A stretch of 64,000 nucleotides of DNA, taken from positions 90,579,016-90,643,015 of the forward strand of contig NC_080171.1 of assembly GCF_950295315.1 (NCBI RefSeq). Reading direction: 5' to 3'. Numbering within the stretch: the stretch's first letter is position 1; every line of letters starts with the position of its first letter. A program made the position numbers and the translations under genes. This document shows, piece by piece, positions 42,479 through 54,110 of the stretch. Below the pieces are notes generated by a model. That model was not told the origin of the DNA, searched no databases, and saw only the letters and a list, made by a program, of their open reading frames with translations. Source of the DNA: Erinaceus europaeus (taxonomy: Eukaryota > Chordata > Mammalia > Eulipotyphla > Erinaceidae).

Positions 42479-42942
42479 TGTTGGGTAGTATGCCACCTCC
42501 CCCTGGCTTCTGCTTAACCATATGCCTATATAGGGATTTACTGATACCATTCAAAGCTTTGGTCTATTTACATAAATCACTTTTACATTTACATAAAGCA
42601 CTCCCTCCAGGGCATTGGTGGTTCAGTGATAGGATTCTCGCCTGTTCCACCCCCTCCTTGTCACACTCTGATTTTCACCAGTCACTTTTCTCTCCACCCT
42701 CTCTATATCACATCCTGTTTCCACCCTACTTGGAGAGTATAAAAACAGCTGCTCTTCTGATTAAAGACACTTGGAAATTGCTTTCCGACTCCGAGAGTTC
42801 CAGAGTGTATCTCCTGCGGAAGTTAGTGCGGCACGAGTTCCTGATCCCTCTCCCACGCAGCAGCCTAGATCGGCTCCAGTTGAGTTCTCTCCAAGCCAGA
42901 GAGCACTAGCTCGGGAAGAAGTACCCTCCAGTTATCCTGGCA
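42479..42942 (+). repeat. ERV 3' LTR
   Basis: TG...CA, 464 bp. It contains the 12 extra bases at 42,599-42,610 and the glycine-tRNA-like stretch at 42,612-42,644. Differences from the 5' LTR are few and scattered, with three near the 3' end. Confidence 0.96.
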
Positions 42943-42948
42943 CAGGCC
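42943..42948 (+). repeat. ERV target-site duplication, right copy
   Basis: caggcc, identical to 37,762-37,767. Confidence 0.95.
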
Positions 42949-43468
42949 TACATTAATAAACAGGAGAAATCACTAGTAAATCATCTAACAACCCACTTCA
43001 AACAACTAGAAGTGGAACAACAAAAAGAACAAACAGTCAGCAAGAGATAGAAAATAGTCAAAATCAGAGGAGAAGTCAATGAAATAGAAAATAAGAAGAC
43101 TATTAGGAAGATTAATGAAACCAAAAGCTGGTTCTTTGAAAGGATAAATAAAATAGATAAGCCACTTACTACACTCACCAAGATAAATAGATAGAATGTT
43201 ATGGTCAAATCACTCAACAATGAAAGAGGACATATTACAACAGATGAGGTAGAGATTCAAAATATTGTGCAAGAATATTATGGACACCTGTATGGAACCA
43301 AATTTGACAGCTTAGAAGAAATGGACACATTCCTAGAGTCTACCAACCTTGACACAAGAGGAAGTAGATAAACTCAGTAGGCCAATCACTAGTAAAGAAA
43401 TTGAAACAGTAATGAAAAGCCTACCCAGGAACAAAAGCCCAGGTCTGATGGCTATACTAATGAATTTT
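42949..43468 (+). pseudogene. Old L1 ORF2, middle segment
   Basis: Continuation after the ERV: 'tacattaataaacaggag', then region wording up to the RT fingers site ('aggaacaaaagcccagg', corresponding to N-K-S-P-G). Stops in all frames. Confidence 0.82.
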
Positions 43469-44430
43469 TTTTTCTTTTGAACACAATAAACCATGCTTTA
43501 ATTCTGTATCTGGTAAGTTTTCACTATATCTTTTTAAATTTATTTTTTATTTAAGAAAGGATAAATTAACAAAACCATAAGGTAGGAGGGGTACAACTCC
43601 ACACAATTCCCACCACCCAATCTCCATATCCCATCCCCCTCCCATGATAGCTCTCCCATTCTCTATCCCTCTGGGAGCATGGGCCAGGTGGAAGGCCTGG
43701 CTTCTGTAATTGCTTCCCCGCTGAATATGGACGTTGACTGGTTGGTCCATATTCCCAGTCTGCCTCTCTCTTTCCCTAGTAGGGTGGGTCTCTGGAGAAG
43801 TGGAGCTCCAGGACACATTGGTGGGGTCTTCAGTCCAGGGAAGCCTGGCCAGCATCCTGCTGGCATCTGGAACCTGGTGGCTGAAAGGAGAGTTAACATA
43901 CAAAGCCAAACAAATTGTTGAGCAATCATGGACCCAAAGGTTGGAATAGTGGAGAGGAAGTGTTAGGGGGGGTACTCACAGCAAACTCTAGTGTACCTCT
44001 GCTTTCAGGTATATATTTTGCAGTAGTTTATGGATACGTGTGAACATATGCTCTCTTTCACAGAACCTGGTCTATATCTAGGTTTTGGGACTTTGTTAGA
44101 AAGTGAACCACCTGGCATGGAATTAGAGAATACTATGAAAGGAAAGGTCTCACCCGAGTAATGAAGCTGAAGGGTTATCATTCCACACATGAAGTCTCTG
44201 GACACAGTCTGAACTGAAGCATGTTGAGGTGGCAATCGTTGCATTGATTAGGTTGCAATTGGCAGATGCAATATTATTTGATATGGATTGGGAGAGGCAT
44301 GTGGGAAAGTGGGCCCTATCCTAAGGTTCCAGGACTGGGGGAAGTAGAGGCTCTATAGTGGAGATGTGAGGTTCCTGCTATCTTAGGGTTCAAAAAGACA
44401 ATGGATAGTTATTGTTATCATCACATTATT
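43469..44430 (-). mobile_element. 5'-truncated young L1 with probable 3' transduction
   Basis: A minus-strand L1 3' UTR of the deleted (young) type, flanked by 'atactaatgaatttt' (43,454-43,468) and 'atactaatttta' (from 44,431), an imperfect TSD. Between the L1 tail (~43,533-43,555) and the insertion-end poly-T (43,465-43,473) lie about 60 bases not found in other copies here. They look like transduced 3' flanking DNA with its own attaaa signal. Confidence 0.85.
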
Positions 44431-45460
44431 ATACTAATTTTACAAAACATTCAAAGAAGAACTAACACCTATCTGCCTCAAACTCTTCTAGAAAATAGAA
44501 GAGGGAAAACTCCCAAATACATTATATGAGGCTAACATCACCCTGACCCCTAAAACAGGAAAGAACCCCACCAAAACTAAAACTATATACCTATATTCCT
44601 GATGAATATCGATGCAAAGATCCTCAACAAAATCTTGGCTAATCGAATACAACAACATATTAAGAGAATAATCCACCAAGGTCAAGTGGGATTCATCCCT
44701 GGGAAACAAAGATGGTTTAATATCCATAATTCAATAAACATAATCCACTATATCAATAAAAGGAAAGATAAATATCACATGATTCTATCAATTGATGCAG
44801 AAAAAGCATTTGACAAGTTGCAACACCCATTTATGATAAAGGCCCTAGAGAAACTGGGAGTGGAAGGAAAATTCCTTAACATAATAAAGGCTATACATGA
44901 TAAACCCACAGCTAATGTCATAGTCAATGGGGAAAAATTAAAAGCTTTCCCCCTAAAATCAGAAACTAGATAAGGGTGCCCACCCTCACCATTCTTATTC
45001 AGCATTATCCTAGAAGTCCTTGTCATAGCAATCAGACAAGTAAGAGATATCAAAGGAATATAAATTGGAAATGATGAAGTTAAATTCTCATTATTTGCAG
45101 ATGACATATTGGTATACCTAAAAGACCCCAGAAACTCTACTAGAAATCAACAATAAATTCAGTAAGATAGCAGGCTACAAAATCAATACCTATAAATCAG
45201 TGGCATTTCTTTGTGCAAATGATAGGTCAGAAGAAATGAAACTGAAGGAAGCAATACCATTCACAATTGAACCCAAGAAGATCAAATATCTAGAAATAAA
45301 TCTAACAAAGGATGTAAAGGATCTTTTTAAGGAAAAGTATATACACTGTTAAAAGAAATAGAAGATGACACAAAGAAATTGAAGAACATTCCCCTGTTCA
45401 TGGATTGGGAGAATAAGTATTAAAATGGCAATTTTGCCAAAAGCGTTCTGTTGATTCAAT
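44431..45460 (+). pseudogene. Old L1 ORF2, reverse transcriptase segment
   Basis: RT wording resumes with 'acaaaacattcaaagaag'. The frame 44,602-44,973 reads [18 protein letters not shown] and includes [10 protein letters not shown]. The catalytic site near 45,100 reads LFADDI in another frame. Several stops. Confidence 0.85.
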
Positions 45461-46255
45461 GCAATCTCTTTTTCCATACTCTGATACCATTCTCTCAAAT
45501 AATATTCCCATCCAACCTCAGACTAGCTACCAAACTAAAGCAAAGCTACTATATAGTTGTATGGCTCCAGGAACATGCCTAAAATGGTTTCCCTAGCTTT
45601 CTTCTACCCTAAAATTTCTTATCTCATCTGCTCTGATCCTACTTTCTGGTTCCCGTTCATTAACCACCTTGTCTAAACTTAGGTCACGCCACCTTCCAGA
45701 CACCAAGCTACATGACTCCACCCCGAATTTTCTGGATGGATGACCTCGCCAATGTGTCCTGGACCCTCGCATCTCCAGAGCTCTGGTCCACTAGGGTAAT
45801 ATAGAAACAGGCTGGGGGTAACCTGTCAACACCCATGCACAGAAGCAACTACAAAAGCCAGAACTCCTACCTTCTGCTCCCCATAAACAACCTTAATCCC
45901 TACTCCCAGTGGGGGGAGAAGTGATAGGATGAAGATAAGAGGGCTCTACACTCAGCATCATCAGCACCCAGAGAAAGAGAAGGAAAAGGAGAGGGATATA
46001 TAAAGGTACTATGGTGTCATGAGTGGTTTAGAGGGAAAGAGAAGATTGAATCAGAAAAAGAAGGGGCAACTATGTATAAATGTGGACAGACAGTTGTAGA
46101 GAAGATGGTTGGCCCATGTCTACAACTTTAGGGGAACTGTGGTGGATTGCAGTGGGGAGAGTGAAGATTCAGAACTCTGGTGGTGGGAATGGTGTGGATT
46201 CAAACTACTAACACGTAATTCTGTAATACAAAAAATATAAAAAAGAAAAGTTGAA
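45461..46255 (+). mobile_element. Old L1 3' UTR after an internal deletion
   Basis: ORF2 breaks off near 45,460. The following text is a diverged 3' UTR ('gatgacctcgccaatgtgtcc', 'cactagggtaatatagaaac'), ending 'ggtggtgggaatggtgtgg' and an A-rich tail at ~46,255. The ORF2 C-terminal part is missing. Confidence 0.7.
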
Positions 46256-46262
46256 CAAAAAA

Positions 46263-46287
46263 AGAGAGAGAGAGAGAGAGAGAGAGC
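46263..46287 (+). repeat. (GA)n microsatellite
   Basis: Twelve GA units next to the L1 tail. Confidence 0.95.
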
Positions 46288-46494
46288 GATTTCTCTACAA
46301 CTACCCTAGCACTGTATCTATAATAGGTCCCACACAGACACTGTAGTACTTGGAGGAATGTGTAGATTCTCAGAAAAGAACAGTTAATCATACAGTTATT
46401 TTTAAGCAGGGGCTTTAGAATCAAATTCATTTGGATTTCAATGAAGGATTTATTTGCACATCCAAAATTCAAGACACTCATTGTCTAACATTTT

Positions 46495-46620
46495 ACGACA
46501 TTATTATTATTATTACTATTATTGATTTATGTGCATAGCCAGAAATCATAACCAGGGACGGATGCATGCAATGTACATGATTTACCAGTGAACCACCTCC
46601 CTAGCCCAAAAATCTTATTA
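46495..46620 (-). mobile_element. SINE remnant, minus strand
   Basis: (ATT) tail complement, then 'gcatgcaatgtacatgattt' and a head ending 'cacctccctagccc'. Confidence 0.55.
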
Positions 46621-47940
46621 AAATGAAAATTTCTGTGAAAACACTGAGCATAGTGTCTGAAACAGTAGATTCGAAAAGCTCAGCTCTCTTTTTCCTGTCC
46701 TTTTAAAAGTCATCCCAAAGATAATTTTAGGGGAGTTCCAGGTAGATATACTAACTATAATAATTGTTTCTGCAACTCAGAACTATGCTTTGTTATTCAT
46801 TTATCTAGGCAGATTGGCAATTCTCTCTGTGTGGGGTTCATTATAATGCAGACTGTAATCTTTGTATTTTAAAATCTTTCTTTGTGCTGCTGAGAACACT
46901 GTAGTCTTTTCCAGGAGAGTGACTAATGCAACTCAGTCCAAAATGGAAACACTTGCACAATTTGTTCATTTCCCTGATGAGACTGTTTCTCTGCTTTTCC
47001 TTCCTACCCCCCTTAACATGAATCTCCAAGGGGCTTCCCTTAATAAAAGCCCTGCAGATGTGCTGTTCAGTTGGGGACTCTTCCTAACACATCACAAACA
47101 ACATGGGTTTGGGTGAATAGCTTTTCCAAGTCGTTAAACAATTCTTAACTCTTTTTCAAATATTTTGGCGTCAATAAAATATCTCAGATGTGTTTGAGGC
47201 CAAGCTCTGGTTCCATTAATATTTTACACCCTGAATATTTTCAGGGACTCATTCTGAAGTTATTTGTCAGCTTTCCACTAACAGCTTTTTGATGTCCCAG
47301 CAGCTCTTCCACTCTCTCTGTGAAATTTCTGAATTTCTTCACCCATTCCCATTTGTCTCCTAGCATTAGACACTTTGGATGACCCAAGAAGCTGAATTTT
47401 CAGACATTGTAGTAAAAAAGAGACCTTCATAGAAAAACTACCTCATGGCAAAATTCTAAGAGTATTATTGTAGAGAGCTTGATAAACATAGACTTGTGAA
47501 ATATATGTGATTTTTCCAGCATGAGGAGGAAATGGAATAAACGAATTGTTTTCCTGATAAGATTATCTTTTGTAGGGATGCAATTTTTAAAAGTACCAGC
47601 AAGGGTTTTTATCTTAGCTCAGAGGACCCCCATTTCTGAAAGCTACGAGAACAAGAAAGTCTAGATAGTTCAACTATGGGGTCCTGGCCAAAAGATTTAT
47701 AGGAGGAAGGCTTCCTTGTTATTAATTCACTGATGATATAATATGTTTTCTTATTGCAGTGGACTATGTGTTGGTATAATTTTTGACTCACATACCTGAG
47801 GGGCTCAGAAAACCGTGTCTCAGAATAAGTATTCCACTATATATCTCTATCTCAATTATCTTATGTATACTTCAGTAATTAACATGAAAATAATTGAAGA
47901 GGGAAATCAAAACCTACCCAATACTTCTCTTATACCAATT
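46621..47940. other. Apparently unique sequence
   Basis: No repeat family recognised over ~1.3 kb, and no open frame with protein-like character. 46,780-47,350 has a more even base composition than its surroundings and is a candidate for conserved non-coding DNA. Confidence 0.4.
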
Positions 47941-47944
47941 CTCT

Positions 47945-48200
47945 CAGGATAAAATATATTTAAAATTATTAATAATTTAATACTTTTACAAGATTATAGA
48001 ATTATAGTTTTACACCACATCCACCATCAAATTTCTGTGAATCTCCTCTCAACCTATGATTCCCTTCCACTCTAGTCACCATAATTATCCCAAAATATCT
48101 TTACATATATGTATGAACACACAACATTCTAAGAAGACTCACAATGTCAGGACCCAACATTCATTCTCTTTTTAATGCCTTAACCCAATAAGATAGAAAC
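47945..48200 (-). mobile_element. Possible old L1 3' end
   Basis: 'acaagattatagaattatag', 'accacatccaccatcaaatt' and '...tctcctctcaacc' resemble a reversed old L1 3' UTR start. Low certainty. Confidence 0.3.
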
Positions 48201-48666
48201 CTCCAGAGGCTTAATGAAATTTTAAGAATAATGCCATAAAAAATCAAAAGTAATGTCAGAATAGGAAAATCTTATTAAAGAACACACTGTTTGTTAAATT
48301 ATAAATGACAGAAGACTCCTAACAGGAAAAGTACAGAGATTAAAGAACTGGATTCAAAGTCCAGATTTATGTTCTGCTTGCTATGTAACATAAGTATGTC
48401 ACTGAACCTTTCTGAATCTTGGGATTTTGATAAGGAACATAAGGAAATTATTTCTGGCCCAGTTAAATAGTAGACATTAAAAATAGCTTTGAAGTTTACA
48501 CAGCAGCACATTAATAGTAACATAATGGTGATATCAGGTAGATCATCTTGTTCTTATTTTATAGTTTGTGAAATTGAAGATGAAGAATATAGAGATAATT
48601 CTCCCAATTCCAATATTCATAACAATATATATTCTGAGTCAGTTTTGGAAGGTGTTTTTGTCATTT
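48201..48666. other. Unassigned sequence with a MIR-like stretch at 48,340-48,560
   Basis: 'tcactgaacctttctgaatc' followed by a decayed 3' part resembles MIR. The rest is unassigned. Confidence 0.4.
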
Positions 48667-51466
48667 TTTTCTTTTTATTTGTAAAATAGGAAATATTGAC
48701 AAAACCATGGAACTAGAGAGGTGAAATTCCAAACATTTCCTATGAGGAGAGTTCCATATCCCATTCCCTCCATTGGAAGCTTTCCTATTCCTCAACCCAC
48801 TAGGAGTATGGACCCAAGGTCATTGTGGGATGAAGATGGTGGAAGGTCTGGTATCTGTAATTGCTTTTCTGCTGACCATGGGCGTTGAAATGTTAATCCA
48901 TACTCCCAGCCTGCCTCTCTCTTTCCCTAGTGGGGTGGGGTTCTGGGGAATCAGAGCTCCAGGACACATTGGTGGGGTTGTCTGTCCAGGGAAGTCTGGT
49001 TGGCATCATGCTAGCATCTGGAACCTGGTGGCTGAAAAGAGAGTTAACATATAAAGCCAAACAAATTGTTGAGTAATCATGAATCTAAAGGCTGGAATAG
49101 TACAGATGAGAGTTGGGGGGTACTCCATGTTGATAGCTAGTGGGCAAAACTTAGTTATATTCCAAAGGGCCTGTGGTTATACTAGTTTTTTTTTTCCCTG
49201 AGCCTAACTTCTTATAGTCATGTAGAACCAAGTTATTGTCTGGGGAGATGATGTCATGGCTGGAAAAAGAAACAGGAAGCTGAATCAGGGAAGAGAGTAG
49301 CTCCCAAATATGGGAAAGATGTATAAATATTTTTGACTCTAAACCCCATCAGATTTGATCTGATCTGGGGCCCATATTCATCTTAAGAGCCTATATGACC
49401 TCTGCATCCCTGTAAATCTGAGCTCACAGTCTGTGGTCATGAGTAGAAATGTTCCAAGCTGCCTCAGCTTCAGGACCCATCTTCTTTAGGTGGAAGACAG
49501 AATATGTTTTCCAGCCTTCCTTTGGAGGATGGAACATTCTGTACCATTGTTGATGCAAGTTGATGGTAAGGTCCTATGGAGGCCCACAAAGAGATCTGTT
49601 TTATTGTTTCTATAGAGATGACTGATGACAGTGGAGAGAAGGATTTATTCAAGGTCTAGAACCATCATGTCTGTTTGGGAATCTAAGTATTCCCCAACTA
49701 GAGCCCCAGCTGATGGGGTACCCTGGTAGTGACTAAAGAGTCATCCTTAAAATATCACAGTCTCTTGCCTTTATTCAGCTTTTGCAGTCCTTACTTTGAT
49801 AAGGTTAGCTTTGAAGTGAGTGAGGAAAGTGTAATAGGAGGTAGGTGAGAAAGATATCTAAGTCTAAGCAGACACGATTTCATTAGGAACTTCATACTGA
49901 CTCACTGCAGACCATTGTCTACTTTTGCTTTCAGGTATACATTCTTCCCTAATTTATTGATACATGTGAGCATATGTCCTATCTCACAGGACCGGGTCTC
50001 TATCTAGGTTTTCGGACTTTGTTAGTAAGTGAACCACCTGGAATGGAATTAGAGAATATTATGAAAGGAAAGGTCTCACCTGAATAATCATGCTGAAGGA
50101 TTGACATTCCATACCTGATGTCTCTGGTCACAGTCTGAAGCGAAGCATACTGAGGTTGTACTCGTTGCATTGATTAGGTTGGGATCAGCAGATGCAATAT
50201 CATTTGGTATGAACTGAGAGAAGCATGCAGATAAGTGAGCCCCACCCTAGAGATTCCAGAACTGGGGGAAATATAGGCTCTATAGAGGAAGTGGGAGGTT
50301 CCTGCTGTCTTAGGGTTTAAGAAGGCAATAGGTAGTAATTGCTGTAATCAAATTATTTGGCAATTGGGTTAGCTTTGAAATATCCCTTTATTAGGATTTT
50401 CTGTATCATATAAAACACCACCATACTTTATATCCTTTGATATATTTGTATATAGCTATGTCTTATAGTGTAATGCCACCACTTGCTTCTGTTCTCCCTG
50501 ATGTAAGCTTCTGAGTCAACATTTCAAAGATTCAGCCTATAGTCTGTGCATTAAAAAGGTTGAGACATTCAATAAACTCTCATTAATTAAATAGTAAATT
50601 ATATGACTAACAGTTAATAGGAGTGTACATAAACACCATTCCCCCCACCAAAGTCTGTGTCCCATCCCATCCCCCACCCCCACCCCACATGTGAAGCCAG
50701 ACATCCACCTTTACCCTCACCCCAGGGTTTTTACATTGGTGCCCTACTCAAACGCAGATCCTGCTTTGAGTTTCCCTTTCTTTTTTTGTCTTTCTCAATT
50801 TCTGTTTATGAGTGAGATCACCCCATACTCATCTTTGTCTTTCTAACTTAGCTCATTTAATATAATTCCTTCTAGCTCCATCCAAAATGGGTCAGAGAAG
50901 GTGGGTTCATTATTCTTAATATCTGTGTAATATTCCATTGTGTATATATATCACAGCTTTCTCAGCCACCCATCTGTTGTTGGGCACCTGGGTTGCTTCC
51001 AGGTTTTAGCTATTACAACTGTGCTGCTATGAACAAAGGTATACACATACCTTTTTGGTTGGGTGTTATAGAGTCCTTGGGGTATATTACTAGGAGAGGA
51101 ATACTGGGTCATATGGAAAGTCAATGTATAACCTTGTGAGAGTTCTCCAGACTGCTCTCCACAGAGGCTGGACCGATTTACATCCCCACCAGCAGTGCAG
51201 AAGAGTTCCTCTATCCCCACAGCCTCTTCAGCATTTGTTGCTGCTGTACCTTTTGATGTATGCCATTCTCAAAGTGGTGAGGTGGTATCTCAGTGTTGTC
51301 TTTATTTGCATTTCTCTGACAATCAGTGACCTGGAGCAATTTTTCATGTGTTTTTCAGCCTTTTGGATCTCTTCTGTAGTGAATATTCTGTTCATATCCT
51401 CTGCCTATTTTAAGATGTGGTCATTTGTTTTTTTGTTGCTAACTTTGCTGAGCTTTTATATATTTT
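48667..51466 (-). mobile_element. 5'-truncated L1: long 3' UTR plus ORF2 C terminus
   Basis: On the minus strand the element reads ORF2 C-terminal part (51,466-50,800), G-rich start of the 3' UTR (~50,695-50,645), and the full undeleted long 3' UTR down to 48,667. It belongs to the older UTR type. A further L1 3' UTR fragment abuts it at 51,475. Confidence 0.88.
50790..51466 (-). pseudogene. L1 ORF2 C-terminal fragment
   Basis: Reads the post-RT region ending with the Cys-rich segment (near 51,150-51,230) and the W-L-R-K-L motif (near 50,955). Frame is lost in several places. Confidence 0.8.
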
Positions 51467-51474
51467 AGTTTCTT

Positions 51475-51808
51475 TTTTTATTTATAAAATGGAAATATTG
51501 ACAAGACCATAGGATAGGAGGGGCACAAGTCCATACAATTCCCACTACCAGAACTCTTTATCCAATCCCTTCCCATAATAGCTTTCCCATTCCCTATCCT
51601 CCTGGAAGTATGAACCTAGGATCATTATGGGGTACAGGGGTGGAAGGTCTGGCTTCTGTAATTGCTTCCCCACTGAACATGGGTGTTGACAGTTCAGTCC
51701 ATACTCCCAGTCTGTCTCTTTCCCTAGTGAGGCAGAGCTCTGGAAAGGCAGCTCCAGCACACATTGGAGGGGTCATCTGCCCAGCAAAGTCAGGCATCAT
51801 GATAGCAT
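51475..51808 (-). mobile_element. 5'-truncated L1 3' UTR fragment
   Basis: Terminal ~330 bases of the long 3' UTR in reverse complement ('ggaaatattgacaagacc', 'gaagtatgaacctaggatc'). Confidence 0.85.
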
Positions 51809-51840
51809 AACACAATAAGCTAAAATTAAGCAAGGGTAAA

Positions 51841-52470
51841 TATCAGACTCTTAGGTGGGGAAGCCTCTTCCTGGGCAAAAGCTTTAGAGCTTACCCGCTC
51901 TGTTGTGCACAGATGCAGGGGGCCTAGAAGGAATGTCCTAGGGCAGCAGGGGTGAGTGACTGGGTCTTTCCCTATGTAGCAAGAGGCACCACCAGAGATC
52001 ATCAGGGAAATTTATTGAATAGCAAAGCAGGGTTTATAAGGGGTCACAGGAGGGAGTAATATATGTATATAACATGTATGGTAGGGAGGCAAAGGGTCTG
52101 GGGGAGGGTCAGGACTTTTCCACTAATTGTTGAGCAAGAGGTTTAATGGTTAAAGGAACGAGAAAGCAAAGTTATCAGTAACCAGCAGCCAGAGTGGGAT
52201 CCTGAGGGATCAGATATGATTAAAGGAATGGAATGGGTGGGGAAGTAGGGAGAGGACTTTCAGGCAAAACAATGATTATGTAGAAATAAGGGAATGGGCT
52301 ATTGTGAGGCAGGGAGGCTGATAGGTGGGGCAGACCCTGGAGGCTGTGTCCTTCCTTGCTCAACCTCTTAGTAGAGAGAGACTGATAGGATTGTTTGTGC
52401 CCCTCAGACCCTCATTTTTCAATGGGGGGGGGTTCTACCAAGCTCTACTGTATCCTCACAATTCCCTACA
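51841..52470 (-). repeat. Solo LTR of a second ERV family (approximate ends)
   Basis: On the minus strand it starts tgtagggaattgtgagg (at 52,470) and has a TATA-like ttataaac at ~52,033-52,040 and a poly(A) signal aataaa at 52,015-52,020. It ends near 51,841. Candidate 6-bp TSDs are ggtaaa (51,835-51,840) and gataaa (52,471-52,476), with one mismatch. Its U3 start resembles 42,270-42,440 in the ERV. The 51,841 end lacks a perfect CA, so that boundary is tentative. Confidence 0.72.
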
Positions 52471-53070
52471 GATAAAGATGTAAAAGGAAACTATGGTGGC
52501 AGTTATATCTTATTAGACAAAACATACTTCAAAACTTCATTATTTCCCTGCTGAAGTTCCCCTTATAATATACACAGAATGGTGAGATAGAGTATATGAA
52601 TTCCTTTAAGAAGACACCATGCACCATATTTTTCACAAAGTTTAGAATGTCTTTTTTTTTTGCTAGTCCTGTGCTTCAATAATCCCATACATGAGAAACC
52701 ATCCAGTAGTTGTCTTTCACCTTCTTACTTCAGTAAATATAATCACTCCTAGCTCCACAGTCAACCCAGAAACAAATGTTTGCATTCATAGATCTTATAA
52801 GGCATTGCTATTAAACATCTATAAATAATTCATATAGATCAACAAAAAAACACCAAATAACTCAATATAAAGGTGAAGATCATATCTGAATAGATTGTGT
52901 TCTAAAGAAAAGGTATATATGACCTACAGACACATGAAGAAATGTTTCACTTCACTTATCATTAGAGAATTACAAGTTAAAACCACAACTACCTCATACC
53001 TATAAGAATAGCCCATCTGAATAAGTCAACAGATGACAGGTGTTAGAGAGGATGTGGAGACACAGCAACT
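52471..53070. mobile_element. Old L1 fragments
   Basis: A plus-strand ORF2 remnant at 52,860-53,065 ('acacatgaagaaatgtttc', 'gttagagaggatgtggagac'). A minus-strand 3' L1 remnant may lie at 52,660-52,770 ('gtagttgtctttcacc'). Decayed; orientation of the first part is uncertain. Confidence 0.5.
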
Positions 53071-53879
53071 TTTATAATTTTATTCTTAATAATCTCTTAA
53101 CCCCTTCCCTGGTATTCTTATTAATTTTGACAGTAAGCGTGACATGATGTTTATACTAAAAAGAATTGAAGCACTGAGTTGAAACACAACGGAAGTGATT
53201 TGTAAGATGCTGTCATAATGTATACATCTCTCCTATTGGAAAGCCTACCTGGGACTCTTCTTTCTGAGACCACAGTTCTTTTTGCACCAGAACTGCATAC
53301 AAACACATAACACGTAATCCATTAGGAGGACACAAGCTGTGTGTGAGCGTATGAAGGGAGAGTTTATTTCCACAACAAGCAGAACATCAAAATAGCTCTG
53401 AGCCCATTGCAGCAGGAGCTTCAGCTGCAAGATAAAGAATAGGCAAGCAGGGGAGTGAGCAGGAAGAAAAAGAAGAAAAAAAAAACAACGATCCAGAGAA
53501 GAAAGAACACAGGTTAAAGAAGGGACCCCCTGAGTGGGCAATAGGATGGAAGGAGGAAGAAAAGATGAGGCTCCCTATGCTTCTACATCTGAGCCAGCCA
53601 CAGAGGCTACTGAGGAAAGGAGGCAGCTCAAAACTATAAATCAAAATCTTAACTCAGAAAGTTTGTGTTCGAAAGTGATTAATTCAAATCTGTTAAAAAA
53701 AAAAAAAAGCCTGATGAAACTGTTTCTTCTCTCAAAGTAGAAAGTTTAGAGGAAGATAAATCCCACTCTGGGGCTGGTACAACTCCACACATCTGAGAAT
53801 GAGAGGCAAAAAGGCTGGTAAATGTGGTGGAATTCTGGGATGTAGTTTATCGCCTCAGGTTTTTTTTTCCCCAAATACA
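53071..53879. other. Unassigned sequence
   Basis: Purine-rich at 53,455-53,580, no repeat named. The 85- and 98-codon frames on the minus strand (53,245-53,644) are low-complexity Ser/Phe/Leu-rich readings of purine-rich DNA and are not supported as genes. Confidence 0.35.
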
Positions 53880-53985
53880 ATTCTGGGTCCAAATTGCAGC
53901 TGTGTGATGTTGGTCAAGCTACTGGCCTCTCATTTTATCTGTCTGCCTTCAGGCACTAAAACAAGGATAAAATGCCAAAATTAAA
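53880..53985 (+). mobile_element. MIR fragment
   Basis: 'agctgtgtgatgttggtcaag' and 'acaaggataaaatgcc' follow the MIR core closely. Confidence 0.65.
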
Positions 53986-54110
53986 TAAGATCTTATAGAT
54001 CTTGTAGAGAATATGTGAGGTCTTGGTTTTGGTCTACATGTGATACTACACGTGCCATTGTGATACTCTGGTTCTTTCTTTTTCATAAATAAATTAAAAA
54101 ATTTTAAATG
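53986..54110 (+). mobile_element. SINE 3' fragment
   Basis: 'gtgatactctggttctttc' and 'cataaataaattaaaa' are a tRNA-SINE tail pattern. Confidence 0.45.

Larger units (their letters stand above)
37768..42942 (+). mobile_element. Endogenous retrovirus, betaretrovirus/IAP-like, internally deleted (5,175 bp)
   Basis: Complete provirus structure: 452-bp 5' LTR, primer-binding site, Gag-like region, pol tail, ~1.9 kb non-coding region, polypurine tract and 464-bp 3' LTR. The 6-bp TSD and the Lys-tRNA-type primer site, together with the pol type, point to class II (betaretrovirus-like). The two LTRs differ at about seven positions by eye plus one 12-base indel, so integration was recent on a mammalian time scale. 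Protease, most of reverse transcriptase and any recognisable env are absent, so movement would have needed proteins from other copies. Confidence 0.95.

Noticed and set aside
53387..53644. Minus-strand Ser/Phe-rich frame as a secreted protein
   Set aside because: Low-complexity reading of a purine-rich stretch, with no splice context or similarity that I recognise.
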